Assembly (NCBI GenBank): GCA_937920115.1
Contig: CALGVF010000277.1
Location: 1 to 6,367, forward strand
Length of the DNA stretch: 6,367 nt
Source: an uncultured Clostridia bacterium
GTDB taxonomy: Bacteria; Bacillota; Clostridia; Christensenellales; Borkfalkiaceae
Direction of reading: 5' to 3'
Position 1 is the first letter of the stretch. Every line of letters starts with the position of its first letter. Positions 1-6,367 of this stretch are shown here, one piece after another. Under the pieces are notes generated by a model. The model saw only the letters and a list, made by a program, of their open reading frames with translations. It ran no database searches and was not told the DNA's origin. Made by a program: the position numbers and the translations under genes.

Positions 1-49
1 TCAAAAATCTATTAAAGTCGCTTAAATTGTTTAAAATATGCAAAAGATG
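1..49. other. AT-rich intergenic edge, no gene recognised
   Basis: The last 49 bases beyond the pnp terminator are strongly AT-rich and contain no supported coding sequence or RNA gene. Several A/T-rich hexamers resemble -10 elements, but none is paired with a -35 at proper spacing on either strand. Confidence 0.5.
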
Positions 50-85
50 AAAAAAGAATTGCCCTAAAACAAGACAATTCTTTTT
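50..85 (-). terminator. Intrinsic terminator after pnp
   Basis: Shortly downstream of the pnp stop the minus strand forms a long hairpin. The arm at 85-73 pairs with the arm at 63-51 over 13 bp, including one G-U pair, around a 9-nt loop (72-64). The distal arm ends in a T run (55-50), which is partly shared with the stem base. The A/T-rich stem base is symmetric, so the element could also stop transcripts arriving from the other strand. It ends the rpsO-pnp block. Confidence 0.85.
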
Positions 86-100
86 GTTTTTACGATTTTA

Positions 101-2200
101 TTATTCGCCCATCTTTTCAAGGAGTTTAAGGTCGATACCCTTTTCGCCTATCTTGATGATTTCGACTTTAACCATATCGCCGATAGCAAGCACTTCGTCA
201 ACGCTGTTGATTCTCTTATCGCTCATTTTGGAAATGTGAATCATACCGTCTTTTCCGGGAGCGAGTTCGCAGAACGCGCCGACTTTCGGAAGGATTCTGA
301 CGACCGTCGAAATGAACATATCGCCGATTTCGGGGTCTCTCGCTATCGACATAACCATCGCTTTCGCTTTTTCAGCCATCGAAAGGTCTTCGCCGTAGGT
401 CGCTATGCAGACTTTACCGTTGTCGTCGATATCAATCTTAACGCCCGTCTCGTCGATAATCTTGTTAATCGTCTTGCCGCCGCTGCCGATAACGTCTTTG
501 ATTTTATCGGTGTCGATATTGAACGAAATAATCTTCGGAGCGTATTTGGAAAGGCTCGGGTTCGGAGCGGGAATACAATCGAGCATTTTGCCGAGTATGA
601 AATGTCTGCCCTCGTTAGCCTGCTTGATTGCCTTTCTCAAAATTTCTTCGCTGATACCCTTAATCTTTATATCCATTTGGATAGCCGTGATACCCTTAGC
701 GGTACCCGCTACCTTGAAGTCCATATCGCCGAGGAAGTCCTCTAAGCCCTGAATATCCGAAAGAACGCTGATTTTTCCGCTCTCGGTATCCTTGATAAGA
801 CCCATTGCAATACCTGCTACGGGAGCCTTGATTGGAACGCCCGCGTCCATAAGAGCGAGGGTCGAACCGCAGACGGAAGCCTGAGAAGTCGAGCCGTTGG
901 ACGACAAAACTTCGGAAACAAGTCTGATTGCGTACGGGAATTCGTCCTCGGACGGAATAACGGGTTCCAAAGCCCTTTCAGCCAACGCTCCGTGTCCGAT
1001 TTCTCTTCTGCCGGGGCTTCTTAAAGGCTTAGCCTCGCCCGAAGCGTAGCCGGGCATATTATAGTGGTGGATATACCTCTTGTATTCTTCGTTGTCGAGA
1101 CCTTCGAGTTTCTGAACTTCGGAGATAGTTCCCAAAGTACAGGTGGTCATAACCTGCGTCATACCTCTCGTGAATACGCCGCTGCCGTGTACTCTCGGAA
1201 GTATTCCGTGTTCGCACCAGATAGGTCTGATTTCGGTAAGGCTTCTGCCGTCGGGTCTTACGCCGAGGTTGGTTATCTTCGCTCTTACCTTCTCTTTCGT
1301 AATGTAATAGAGAGAATCTTTGAGTTCTCTCGCCATATCGGGATAAGCGTCCGCAAAATGTTCGAGAACGTCTTTTTCTACTTCGTCCTGACGAGCCTGT
1401 CTTTCAAATCTGTCGAAAGTGTCCAAAGCGTAGTCGAGTTTTTCGCTCGCATACGCTCTTACGGCAGCGTCGAGATCCTCGGGAACGTGATAGAGTTCCA
1501 TTTCGAGTTTCTTCTTTCCGCACTCGGCGACGATGCCCTCGATAAACGCGCACTGCTTCTTTATTTCTTCGTGTCCGAAAAGTATCGCTCCGACCATTAC
1601 TTCGTCGTCAACTTCTTTCGCGCCCGCCTCGACCATCATTATGGCGTCTTTCGTGCCTGCGAGGTTAAGGGCGAGAACGCTTCTCTCTTTCTGAGCGACC
1701 GTCGGGTTGATAACGTACTTGCCGTCGACCATTCCGACTACTACCGAACCCGTAGGACCTGCCCACGGAATATCCGAAATACTGATCGCTATCGAACTGC
1801 CGAGCATAGCAAGCGGTTCGGGAGCGATGTCGGGGTCTACCGAAAGGGCGGTTGCGACAACCGTTACGTCGTTGAAAAGTCCCTTCGGGAAAAGAGGTCT
1901 TATCGGTCTGTCGATAAGTCTCGATACCAAAATCGCCTTATCGCTCGCTCTTCCCTCTCTCTTTTTGAATCCGCCCGGAATTTTTCCGACCGAATACATC
2001 TTCTCTTCATAGTCTACCGAAAGGGGGAAGAAGTCCATTCCCGGTCTCGGTTCGGTCGCCATGGTAACGTTTACCATTACAACCGTTTCTCCGCATCTTA
2101 CGATACACGAGCCGTTAGCCTGCTGAGCGTACTTGCCGACGTCTACGCTGACTTCTCTGCCGCCTACCGTAGTTTTGAATACTTTGTGATTTTCTAACAT
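101..2200 (-). CDS. pnp: Polyribonucleotide nucleotidyltransferase (PNPase)
   Basis: A 699-residue, full-length PNPase, the phosphate-dependent 3'-to-5' exoribonuclease of mRNA decay and RNA quality control, working as a ring-shaped trimer in the cytosol. Order of domains: first RNase PH core about 13-145 with the RLIDRPIRPLFP signature (94-105); alpha-helical linker about 240-315; second, catalytic RNase PH core about 320-550 with GRREIGHGALAERAL (397-411) and SSNGSTSQASVCGSTLALMDAG; KH domain about 555-615 with GSGG (572-575); S1 RNA-binding domain about 622-692. By alignment to the E. coli enzyme the metal and catalytic residues Asp486, Asp492 and Lys494 correspond to Asp488, Asp494 and Lys496 in EDFLGDMDFK, so the enzyme looks active. 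ATG at 2198-2200 is supported by AGGAG 6 nt upstream and the usual family N-terminus. Separated from rpsO by a terminator and structured leader, and followed by its own terminator. Confidence 0.99.
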   Translation of the reverse strand: MLENHKVFKTTVGGREVSVDVGKYAQQANGSCIVRCGETVVMVNVTMATEPRPGMDFFPLSVDYEEKMYSVGKIPGGFKKREGRASDKAILVSRLIDRPIRPLFPKGLFNDVTVVATALSVDPDIAPEPLAMLGSSIAISISDIPWAGPTGSVVVGMVDGKYVINPTVAQKERSVLALNLAGTKDAIMMVEAGAKEVDDEVMVGAILFGHEEIKKQCAFIEGIVAECGKKKLEMELYHVPEDLDAAVRAYASEKLDYALDTFDRFERQARQDEVEKDVLEHFADAYPDMARELKDSLYYITKEKVRAKITNLGVRPDGRSLTEIRPIWCEHGILPRVHGSGVFTRGMTQVMTTCTLGTISEVQKLEGLDNEEYKRYIHHYNMPGYASGEAKPLRSPGRREIGHGALAERALEPVIPSEDEFPYAIRLVSEVLSSNGSTSQASVCGSTLALMDAGVPIKAPVAGIAMGLIKDTESGKISVLSDIQGLEDFLGDMDFKVAGTAKGITAIQMDIKIKGISEEILRKAIKQANEGRHFILGKMLDCIPAPNPSLSKYAPKIISFNIDTDKIKDVIGSGGKTINKIIDETGVKIDIDDNGKVCIATYGEDLSMAEKAKAMVMSIARDPEIGDMFISTVVRILPKVGAFCELAPGKDGMIHISKMSDKRINSVDEVLAIGDMVKVEIIKIGEKGIDLKLLEKMGE

Positions 2201-2334
2201 TTTGTTCTCCTTTCTCTGATTTTATAACCCGCGACAAACTCATCGCAGGTTCAAGGAACGTTCCTTATTTTCGGAACGACGCTTACGTTTTTTGACCCCG
2301 TATTGTCGGGGTCGCTATGGACGTACTAAATAGC
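2201..2334 (-). promoter_or_regulatory. Structured pnp leader region
   Basis: The 134 nt between the rpsO terminator and the pnp ATG are rich in stem-loops when read on the minus strand. The first is GACCCCG/CGGGGTC with a 6-nt loop (2294-2313), which can be closed further by TACGT (2325-2321) with ACGTA (2288-2284). The second is CGTTCC (2278-2273) with GGAACG (2264-2259), competing with a hairpin from the palindrome AAGGAACGTTCCTT (2253-2266). The third is a 9-bp stem with one G-U pair and an 8-nt loop (2226-2251). A good Shine-Dalgarno (AGGAG, 2207-2211) sits 6 nt before the ATG. pnp leaders in enterobacteria form a hairpin processed by RNase III and used in PNPase autocontrol; a similar role here is inference. 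No convincing promoter hexamers were found. Confidence 0.5.
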
Positions 2335-2360
2335 AAAAAAGGGAGTATGGTATACTCCCT
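2335..2360 (-). terminator. Intrinsic terminator after rpsO
   Basis: Immediately after the rpsO stop the minus strand reads a 9-bp perfect stem, AGGGAGTAT with ATACTCCCT, around a 3-nt ACC loop (arms 2352-2360 and 2340-2348), running into six T residues (2340-2335). This is a textbook Rho-independent terminator. It separates rpsO from pnp, so pnp must depend on read-through or on a promoter in the following 130 bp. Confidence 0.9.
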
Positions 2361-2369
2361 GCTTGGGTC

Positions 2370-2633
2370 TTACTTTCTGAGACCGAGTTTCGCTATTATC
2401 TCTCTGTACTTTTCGATGTCCACAGATTTAAGATAATCGAGCATTCCCTTTCTGCGACCTACCATTTTGAGAAGTCCGCGACGAGAATGTTTATCGTTGT
2501 TGTTGAGTTTAAGATGCTCGTTCAAGTGATTGATTCTCTCAGTCAAAAGGGCGATCTGAACTTCCGCGGAACCCGTGTCGCCGTCGTGTCTCTTAAACTC
2601 TTCGATAATTTCCGATTTCTTTTCTTTTTCCAT
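2370..2633 (-). CDS. rpsO: 30S ribosomal protein S15
   Basis: An 87-residue protein, essentially the full length of the S15 family (usually 88-89). S15 is a primary 16S rRNA-binding protein that nucleates the central domain of the 30S subunit and contributes to an intersubunit bridge. Recognisable signatures are FKRHDGDTGSAEVQIALLT (13-31), HLNEHLKLNNNDKHSRRGL (36-54) and the C-terminal LLKMVGRRKGMLDYL (54-68) and LGLRK. The usual GSPEVQ reads GSAEVQ and the usual DHHSRRGL reads DKHSRRGL; both are mild variations, and the conserved His40, Asp47 and Ser50 are kept. Start ATG at 2631-2633 is fixed by AGGAGG with 9-nt spacing. The gene has its own promoter and is followed directly by an intrinsic terminator, then pnp, the common rpsO-pnp arrangement. 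Identification is secure. Confidence 0.98.
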   Translation of the reverse strand: MEKEKKSEIIEEFKRHDGDTGSAEVQIALLTERINHLNEHLKLNNNDKHSRRGLLKMVGRRKGMLDYLKSVDIEKYREIIAKLGLRK

Positions 2634-2715
2634 ATTGTTTATCCTCCTGAATGGAAATATTCGCTATGCGGCGAAGCCAAAGCGTCGAGTATTCGCATTA
2701 CTGCGTCGCAAGCAC
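2634..2715 (-). promoter_or_regulatory. rpsO 5' leader with Shine-Dalgarno and possible autoregulatory structure
   Basis: The predicted untranslated leader of rpsO ends in a strong AGGAGG (2643-2648) placed 9 nt before the ATG. Upstream the RNA can form a stem ATGCG (2698-2694) with CGCAT (2670-2666), and a short GGC/GCC hairpin with a TTC loop inside it. The 7-mer GCGAATA occurs twice, at 2695-2689 and 2663-2657. Ribosomal protein S15 represses its own mRNA through leader structures in several bacterial groups, so a regulatory role is plausible, but I cannot match this leader to a described S15-binding motif. Confidence 0.35.
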
Positions 2716-2721
2716 GTTACA

Positions 2722-2750
2722 ATATTATCATATATAAGTGAAAAATGCAA
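2722..2750 (-). promoter_or_regulatory. Sigma-A-type promoter for rpsO
   Basis: On the minus strand TTGCAT (2750-2745) is a 4/6 match to the -35 consensus and lies exactly 17 bp from TAATAT (2727-2722), a -10-like hexamer, within an AT-rich stretch. Transcription would start near 2715 and give an rpsO leader of about 80 nt. The promoter begins about 25 bp after the hemZ stop, giving rpsO its own expression in a gap with no clear terminator. An overlapping GATAAT offers an alternative -10 with a shorter 15-bp spacer. Confidence 0.65.
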
Positions 2751-2774
2751 ACGTTTTTACGCCGTTTTCTCCGA

Positions 2775-4133
2775 TTATCCGAAAAATTCCTCTTTGTCCG
2801 AAATAATCTTGTCGATTTTGGCGATATAGGTCGCTATATCCTTGGGCGAGCCGTATCTCGTGATTCTGTCCTCGCTCGGGAAAAACCTCTTAGATACCGC
2901 GTTCGCTCCGCATGCGGGGTTGTCCGCAATCTCTTCCATGACGTCGATATTGTAAACGCAAGCCTTGCCCTTTTTCGTGTAACCCGTGTTCTCCAAATTG
3001 CCCGCCATGTACTTCTGCCTGTACATGTAATACGGCTCGTAACCCTCGTTAATCAACTTATAGGCTGAGTAATTTATCATTTTGTCGATTTCGCCCTCGG
3101 GGAGCCGCTCGACTTTTTCCTTTAAAATACTGCCCTTTTTCAAGGACAAAGTATGGACGGTGATATTGTCGGGAGACAAAGAAACCGCCGTATCTATACT
3201 GTGTTTGAAGTCCTCGAACGACTCGTCGGGAAGCCCCGCGATTAAGTCCATGTTCACGTCGAACCCGTATTCCTTAGCAAGTCTGTATTTTTCGATTATA
3301 TCCTCGGCGGTGTGCTTTCTGCCTATTATTTTAAGCGTTTTATCGTTGAAAGTCTGCGGATTTACGCAAATTCTCGTAACGCCGTGACTTTTCAGAAGTT
3401 TTAAAGTCCCTTCGGTTATGCAATCGGGTCTGCCCGCTTCGACCGTGTACTCGGTCTCGGGTTTTCCTATCGCCGTAAGTATTTTATCCAACTTATCGAG
3501 CGGCAACGACACGGGCGTTCCTCCGCCCACATATACCGAACGGAGGCTTTTAACGTGTTTTTTAGTCGCCTCAATCTCCTTGCAAAGGGCTTCGACGTAC
3601 CCGTCCAACTGCTTTTCTTTGCCGATTTCGTTAGAGACGAAAGAACAATACAGACACCTCGACGGACAGAACGGAATACCGACGAAAAAGTCGGCGTTAC
3701 CCTCTTTTATCTCGTATGTTCCCTTTTGCATTTCCATTATGCGAGCGACCATTTCGATTTTGTTATCCGAAACGAACATCTCGCTTTGCATGACTTCACG
3801 CCATTTTTCGCCCTCGGAATAGGCAAATTTCACGGGTCTTATCCCCGTCAACGCTCCCCATTCGAGTTTTTCACCCGAATAATCGGACAACGCCCTGTAA
3901 AGCGACAATTTCGCGTATCTTCTGAAATACCGCTTGCGTTCCAACTCGTTCGAGTATGCGTGACTATCGCTGTACCCGTACTTTTTCCCGTCCACGGTAA
4001 GTTCGTTTATAAAGGTTCCGTTTTCTTCCCTCGCCGTATGCGTAACCTCTATATCCCGTTCGCTTATCTTAAAAAACTTGCTTTCTTCGATAAATTCCGC
4101 TTCGAGCCACTCGGCGTCAGTCCTGATATTCAT
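2775..4133 (-). CDS. hemZ: HemZ-type radical SAM protein (putative oxygen-independent coproporphyrinogen III dehydrogenase)
   Basis: A 452-residue radical SAM enzyme of the HemN/HemW/HemZ group. The N-terminal 150 residues form the HemZ-specific extension, including LTGIRPVK (95-102). The Fe4S4-binding CX3CX2C lies at Cys156, Cys160 and Cys163 (GIPFCPSRCLYCSF), followed by the SAM-contacting GGGTP (203-207), VEAGRPD (231-237), and a C-terminal YRQKYMAGNLENTGY stretch (371-385) typical of HemZ. The residue matching the fourth Cys of HemN (CX3CX2CXC) is Phe165. The family is annotated as anaerobic conversion of coproporphyrinogen III to protoporphyrinogen IX, but many clostridia carry HemZ without a full heme pathway, so the biochemical role is less secure than the family. 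ATG at 4131-4133 is preceded by a GGAAG at 4147-4151, rather far upstream, so translation may lean on coupling with the hydrolase gene, which overlaps by 17 nt. Near the usual family length; no sign of truncation. Confidence 0.93.
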   Translation of the reverse strand: MNIRTDAEWLEAEFIEESKFFKISERDIEVTHTAREENGTFINELTVDGKKYGYSDSHAYSNELERKRYFRRYAKLSLYRALSDYSGEKLEWGALTGIRPVKFAYSEGEKWREVMQSEMFVSDNKIEMVARIMEMQKGTYEIKEGNADFFVGIPFCPSRCLYCSFVSNEIGKEKQLDGYVEALCKEIEATKKHVKSLRSVYVGGGTPVSLPLDKLDKILTAIGKPETEYTVEAGRPDCITEGTLKLLKSHGVTRICVNPQTFNDKTLKIIGRKHTAEDIIEKYRLAKEYGFDVNMDLIAGLPDESFEDFKHSIDTAVSLSPDNITVHTLSLKKGSILKEKVERLPEGEIDKMINYSAYKLINEGYEPYYMYRQKYMAGNLENTGYTKKGKACVYNIDVMEEIADNPACGANAVSKRFFPSEDRITRYGSPKDIATYIAKIDKIISDKEEFFG

Positions 4134-4740
4134 TTATGTAGTTATTCTTCCTTTCCGCTTCAAGCGTGGTTTTGTCGCCGTGTCCCGTGTAGACGACGTA
4201 GTCGCCGTCGAGTTTAAAGAGTACGTTTTTAAGCGAGTTTTTCAAATCGGCGAGACTTCCCGTCGGGAAATTGTAGTTGCCGAAGTCCTCTTTGAATAGA
4301 GTGTCGCCCGAGAAAAGTTTGCCGTCGATTATGAAACACGCCGAACCTTTCGTATGCCCCGGGGTCAATATCGTTTTAACTTTTATGCTGCCGAGTTGCA
4401 GTTCGCCGTTACCGAAAGTTTCGTCAGCCGTATAAAAGGGGTACGAAAGCCCGAACCTCGAAGCGAGATTATCCCGAGAGGACAGCATATAGGCGTCGCC
4501 CTCCGAAATGTAGACCTTTATTCCGTTCTCTCTCGCTAAGTACCCGCTTGCGGCGTGGTCGAAATGTCCGTGCGTCAAAAGCACCCCTTTGACCGACAGA
4601 TTTTTGACCGTCGCAAGGTTGAACACACTCGAAAAGTCCGCCCCGGGGTCGATTATCAGGCAATCTTTCGTTTCGTCGTCTATTATCGTATAGCAATTCG
4701 CGTCGAGCGGCTCGACTACTTTTTTTATTATTTTTATCAC
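4117..4740 (-). CDS. Metallo-beta-lactamase-fold hydrolase, glyoxalase II-like (YqgX/YcbL type)
   Basis: A 207-residue single-domain metallo-hydrolase, probably cytosolic since no signal peptide or membrane segment is seen. Metal-binding motifs are complete: THGHFDH at 56-62, the third-motif His129 in TPGHT (126-130), Asp146 in SGDTLF, and His187 in TGHGD. These give the dinuclear metal site of the glyoxalase II-like branch. The protein lacks the C-terminal substrate domain of true glyoxalase II and matches the size of the short YqgX/YcbL-type proteins, which are annotated as hydroxyacylglutathione hydrolase-like; the true substrate here is unknown. The start is GTG at 4738-4740, overlapping the rel TGA stop in a GTGA junction, with a modest AGGA Shine-Dalgarno a few bases upstream inside rel. 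The 3' end overlaps hemZ by 17 nt. The overlaps suggest co-transcription and translational coupling with rel. Fold assignment is certain, specific function is not. Confidence 0.93.
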   Translation of the reverse strand: MIKIIKKVVEPLDANCYTIIDDETKDCLIIDPGADFSSVFNLATVKNLSVKGVLLTHGHFDHAASGYLARENGIKVYISEGDAYMLSSRDNLASRFGLSYPFYTADETFGNGELQLGSIKVKTILTPGHTKGSACFIIDGKLFSGDTLFKEDFGNYNFPTGSLADLKNSLKNVLFKLDGDYVVYTGHGDKTTLEAERKNNYINEYQD

Positions 4741-6367
4741 GTTACCGTCCTGTAAATATCCGCTATGCAGGGATTTTGTTTTACTTTGTTTATGAGTTGG
4801 TCGAGGTCGCCTTTCCTGTTCAGTTTAATGGTGAAATCGACTATCGACTGATGGTTTTTGCCGTCTATTCTTCCGTTTACGGAGACTATCATAAGTCCGA
4901 GTTCGGTGCAGGCGTTCGACACGCAGACGAGTATCGGAGCGTCCTCGCCGCCCGTGACTTTTACGGACACGCTGTAAGAACCGCTGTCGTTCGTCCACTC
5001 GGCTTCGAGAAGTCTCTCGGGGTCTTCGTTTTTCATGTTCGGACAGTCCTTGCGGTGAACCGTAACGCCCCTGCCCCTCGACACGAAACCGACTATTTCG
5101 TCGCCCGGAACGGGGTTGCAACAGCCCGCGAACCTCACGAGAAGTCCGTCCATGCCCTTTATCTTTACGCCGCCGACGTTTTCGGAAGCCCTTTTGACCT
5201 TGCTTTCGGCGATTTTTTCGGGCTTCGGAAGTTCCTTTTTATAGAAGTCTATCAGTTTTAAAAGTACCTGATTTACGCCGATTGCTCCGCAACCGACCGC
5301 CGCGTACATTTCTTCGGGGGTCGAGACGGAAAGTCTCGCGCTGACTCGCTCGAAACTGACAGGGTTTAAAAGTTCGCCGAAAACGTAACCTCTGTTTTTC
5401 GCTTCCGCTTCCAACATGCTCCGACCGAGTTTCTCGTTGTCGGCTTGCATCGCCTTTTTATAAAACGCCTTGATTTTCGCTTTCGCTCCCGACGATTTCG
5501 CTATTCTGAGCCAATCCCAAGACGGACCTTTCGAGAGTTTGGAAGTGATTATCTCGACTACGTCGCCGACGTGCAAAGTCGTGTTGAGCGGCACCATTTT
5601 GCCGTTTACTTTCGCCCCGACGCACTTGTTGCCGACTTCGGTATGAATTCTGTACGCGTAGTCGATAGGCGTAGCGTCCTTTACAAGGCTTATAACCTCG
5701 CCTTTCGGGGTGAATACAAGCACCTCGCTGTTGTAGACGTCGCCCTTTAAACTTTCGAGGAATTCGGTCGAGTTGTTAAGCCCGCCCTGCCATTCCATTA
5801 CTTCTCTTATCCAACTCAGCCTCTTGTCGAAAGCGTCGGTGTTTTCTTTGTTTTCCTTGTATTTCCAATGAGCCGCGATACCGTATTCGGCGGTGCGGTT
5901 CATTTCTTTCGTTCTGATCTGAATTTCAAATATCTTACCTATGTCCGTAACTACCGTAGTGTGCAGACTTTGGTACATATTCTCTTTCGGCATCGCGATA
6001 TAGTCTTTGATTCTGCCGGGGATAGGCTTCCACTGCTTATGAATTTTGCCGAGAAGTTCGTAACATTGGTCTATCGTGTCCACGATAATTCTTACAGCCG
6101 TAAGGTCGTAAATTTGGTCGAGCGTCTTGTTCTGACGCTTCATTTTCTTGTAAATACTGTAAAAATGCTTCGTTCTGCCGAATACTTCGCCCTCGATTTC
6201 CGATTCGGCTAAAATTTTCTTTATCTCGTTTACGGCATAGTTGACGAATTCCTGCCTTTCGCTTATCTCGCTGTTGATATTGACGGATAAAAACTCGTAA
6301 GCCTCGGGGTCGAGATATTTAAGACACAAGTCTTCGAGTTCGCATTTGATTTGCGAAATACCGAGTA
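4737..6367 (-). CDS. rel: Rel/SpoT-family bifunctional (p)ppGpp synthetase/hydrolase, partial (N-terminus beyond window)
   Basis: Long RelA/SpoT homologue that transfers pyrophosphate from ATP to GDP/GTP to make (p)ppGpp, the stringent-response alarmone, in the cytosol on ribosomes. The frame stays open to the window edge: 12 more codons before the TTG at 6327-6329 read LGISQIKCELED, a conserved linker of long Rel proteins, so that TTG is not the start. About 542 codons are visible; the missing part should hold the HD hydrolase domain. Counting from the TTG: synthetase domain about 45-160, with the catalytic Asp in IYD (75), RIKD at 106-109 (the RXKD motif of bifunctional enzymes, not the EXDD of monofunctional RelA), YQSLHT and Glu135 in FEIQIRT; TGS domain about 202-263 with the conserved His229; a helical region; a Cys-rich segment about 400-431 (CC at 403-404, HRKDC); C-terminal ACT domain about 450-530. 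The synthetase part appears intact. Hydrolase activity is inferred from the family and RXKD, since the HD motif is not visible. First visible gene of an overlapping operon. Confidence 0.96.
   Translation of the reverse strand, partial: LGISQIKCELEDLCLKYLDPEAYEFLSVNINSEISERQEFVNYAVNEIKKILAESEIEGEVFGRTKHFYSIYKKMKRQNKTLDQIYDLTAVRIIVDTIDQCYELLGKIHKQWKPIPGRIKDYIAMPKENMYQSLHTTVVTDIGKIFEIQIRTKEMNRTAEYGIAAHWKYKENKENTDAFDKRLSWIREVMEWQGGLNNSTEFLESLKGDVYNSEVLVFTPKGEVISLVKDATPIDYAYRIHTEVGNKCVGAKVNGKMVPLNTTLHVGDVVEIITSKLSKGPSWDWLRIAKSSGAKAKIKAFYKKAMQADNEKLGRSMLEAEAKNRGYVFGELLNPVSFERVSARLSVSTPEEMYAAVGCGAIGVNQVLLKLIDFYKKELPKPEKIAESKVKRASENVGGVKIKGMDGLLVRFAGCCNPVPGDEIVGFVSRGRGVTVHRKDCPNMKNEDPERLLEAEWTNDSGSYSVSVKVTGGEDAPILVCVSNACTELGLMIVSVNGRIDGKNHQSIVDFTIKLNRKGDLDQLINKVKQNPCIADIYRTVT

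Noticed and set aside
1064..2197. A 377-codon open frame on the plus strand opposite pnp.
   Set aside because: It is in exact codon register with pnp, so it stays open simply because pnp rarely uses TTA, CTA or TCA codons. Its product is Arg/Ser/Phe/Tyr-rich with no recognisable domain, and pnp is unambiguous.
2221..2250. TATAAA near the pnp start (2225 region) as its -10 element.
   Set aside because: No -35-like hexamer lies 16-18 bp upstream; the nearest TTGAAC is about 22 bp away, and the site falls at the base of a stem-loop.
2294..2313. GC-rich stem-loop as an intrinsic terminator on either strand.
   Set aside because: On the minus strand it is followed by A6, and on the plus strand by GCTATGG; neither direction has the needed U tract.
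2741..2768. A weak hairpin with a T run after hemZ as a terminator.
   Set aside because: The stem is only about 5 A/T-rich pairs (AAACG/CGTTT) with a 9-nt loop and overlaps the rpsO -35 region; too weak to call.
3555..4217. A 220-codon open frame on the plus strand opposite hemZ.
   Set aside because: Also in codon register with hemZ, low-complexity Arg/Phe-rich translation, no family signature and no ribosome-binding site; a shadow of hemZ.
4776..5261. A 161-codon plus-strand open frame opposite the rel C-terminus.
   Set aside because: In codon register with rel and without any recognisable motif; explained by rel codon use.
6327..6329. TTG codon as the start of rel.
   Set aside because: The frame continues upstream to the window edge with conserved Rel linker sequence (LGISQIKCELED), so the gene is truncated by the window and not started here.

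Overview
The window is a compact bacterial housekeeping region with every gene on the minus strand. Read in the direction of transcription, from high to low coordinates, the order is: a Rel/SpoT-type (p)ppGpp synthetase/hydrolase cut by the right window edge, a small metallo-beta-lactamase-fold hydrolase, a HemZ-type radical SAM protein, ribosomal protein S15 (rpsO), and polynucleotide phosphorylase (pnp). The protein types and the rel / MBL hydrolase / hemZ order point to a Bacillota (Clostridia-like) genome. The intergenic DNA is AT-rich and the coding DNA is more GC-balanced. A finer placement cannot be made from the sequence alone.

The region from 6367 to 2775 looks like one transcription unit. 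The rel stop overlaps the GTG start of the hydrolase by 4 nt (GTGA), and the hydrolase overlaps hemZ by 17 nt, so translational coupling is likely. After hemZ there is a 141-nt gap with a good sigma-A-type promoter (TTGCAT, 17-bp spacer, TAATAT) and an approximately 80-nt leader ending in a strong Shine-Dalgarno before rpsO. A clear intrinsic terminator follows rpsO at 2335-2360. Between it and pnp lies a leader of about 130 nt with three stem-loops and a 14-bp perfect palindrome, but no convincing promoter. A second intrinsic terminator closes pnp at 50-85. The remaining 49 bases hold nothing I can support.

The five products belong to two themes. Rel makes and probably also degrades (p)ppGpp; the hydrolase and HemZ travel with it in many clostridial genomes, but their precise substrates are not certain. 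S15 (30S assembly) and PNPase (3'-5' mRNA decay) form the classic rpsO-pnp pair, where RNA structure in the leaders commonly carries post-transcriptional control. I saw no mobile element, CRISPR array, RNA gene or evident new system. The most interesting non-coding part is the structured rpsO-pnp intergenic region.
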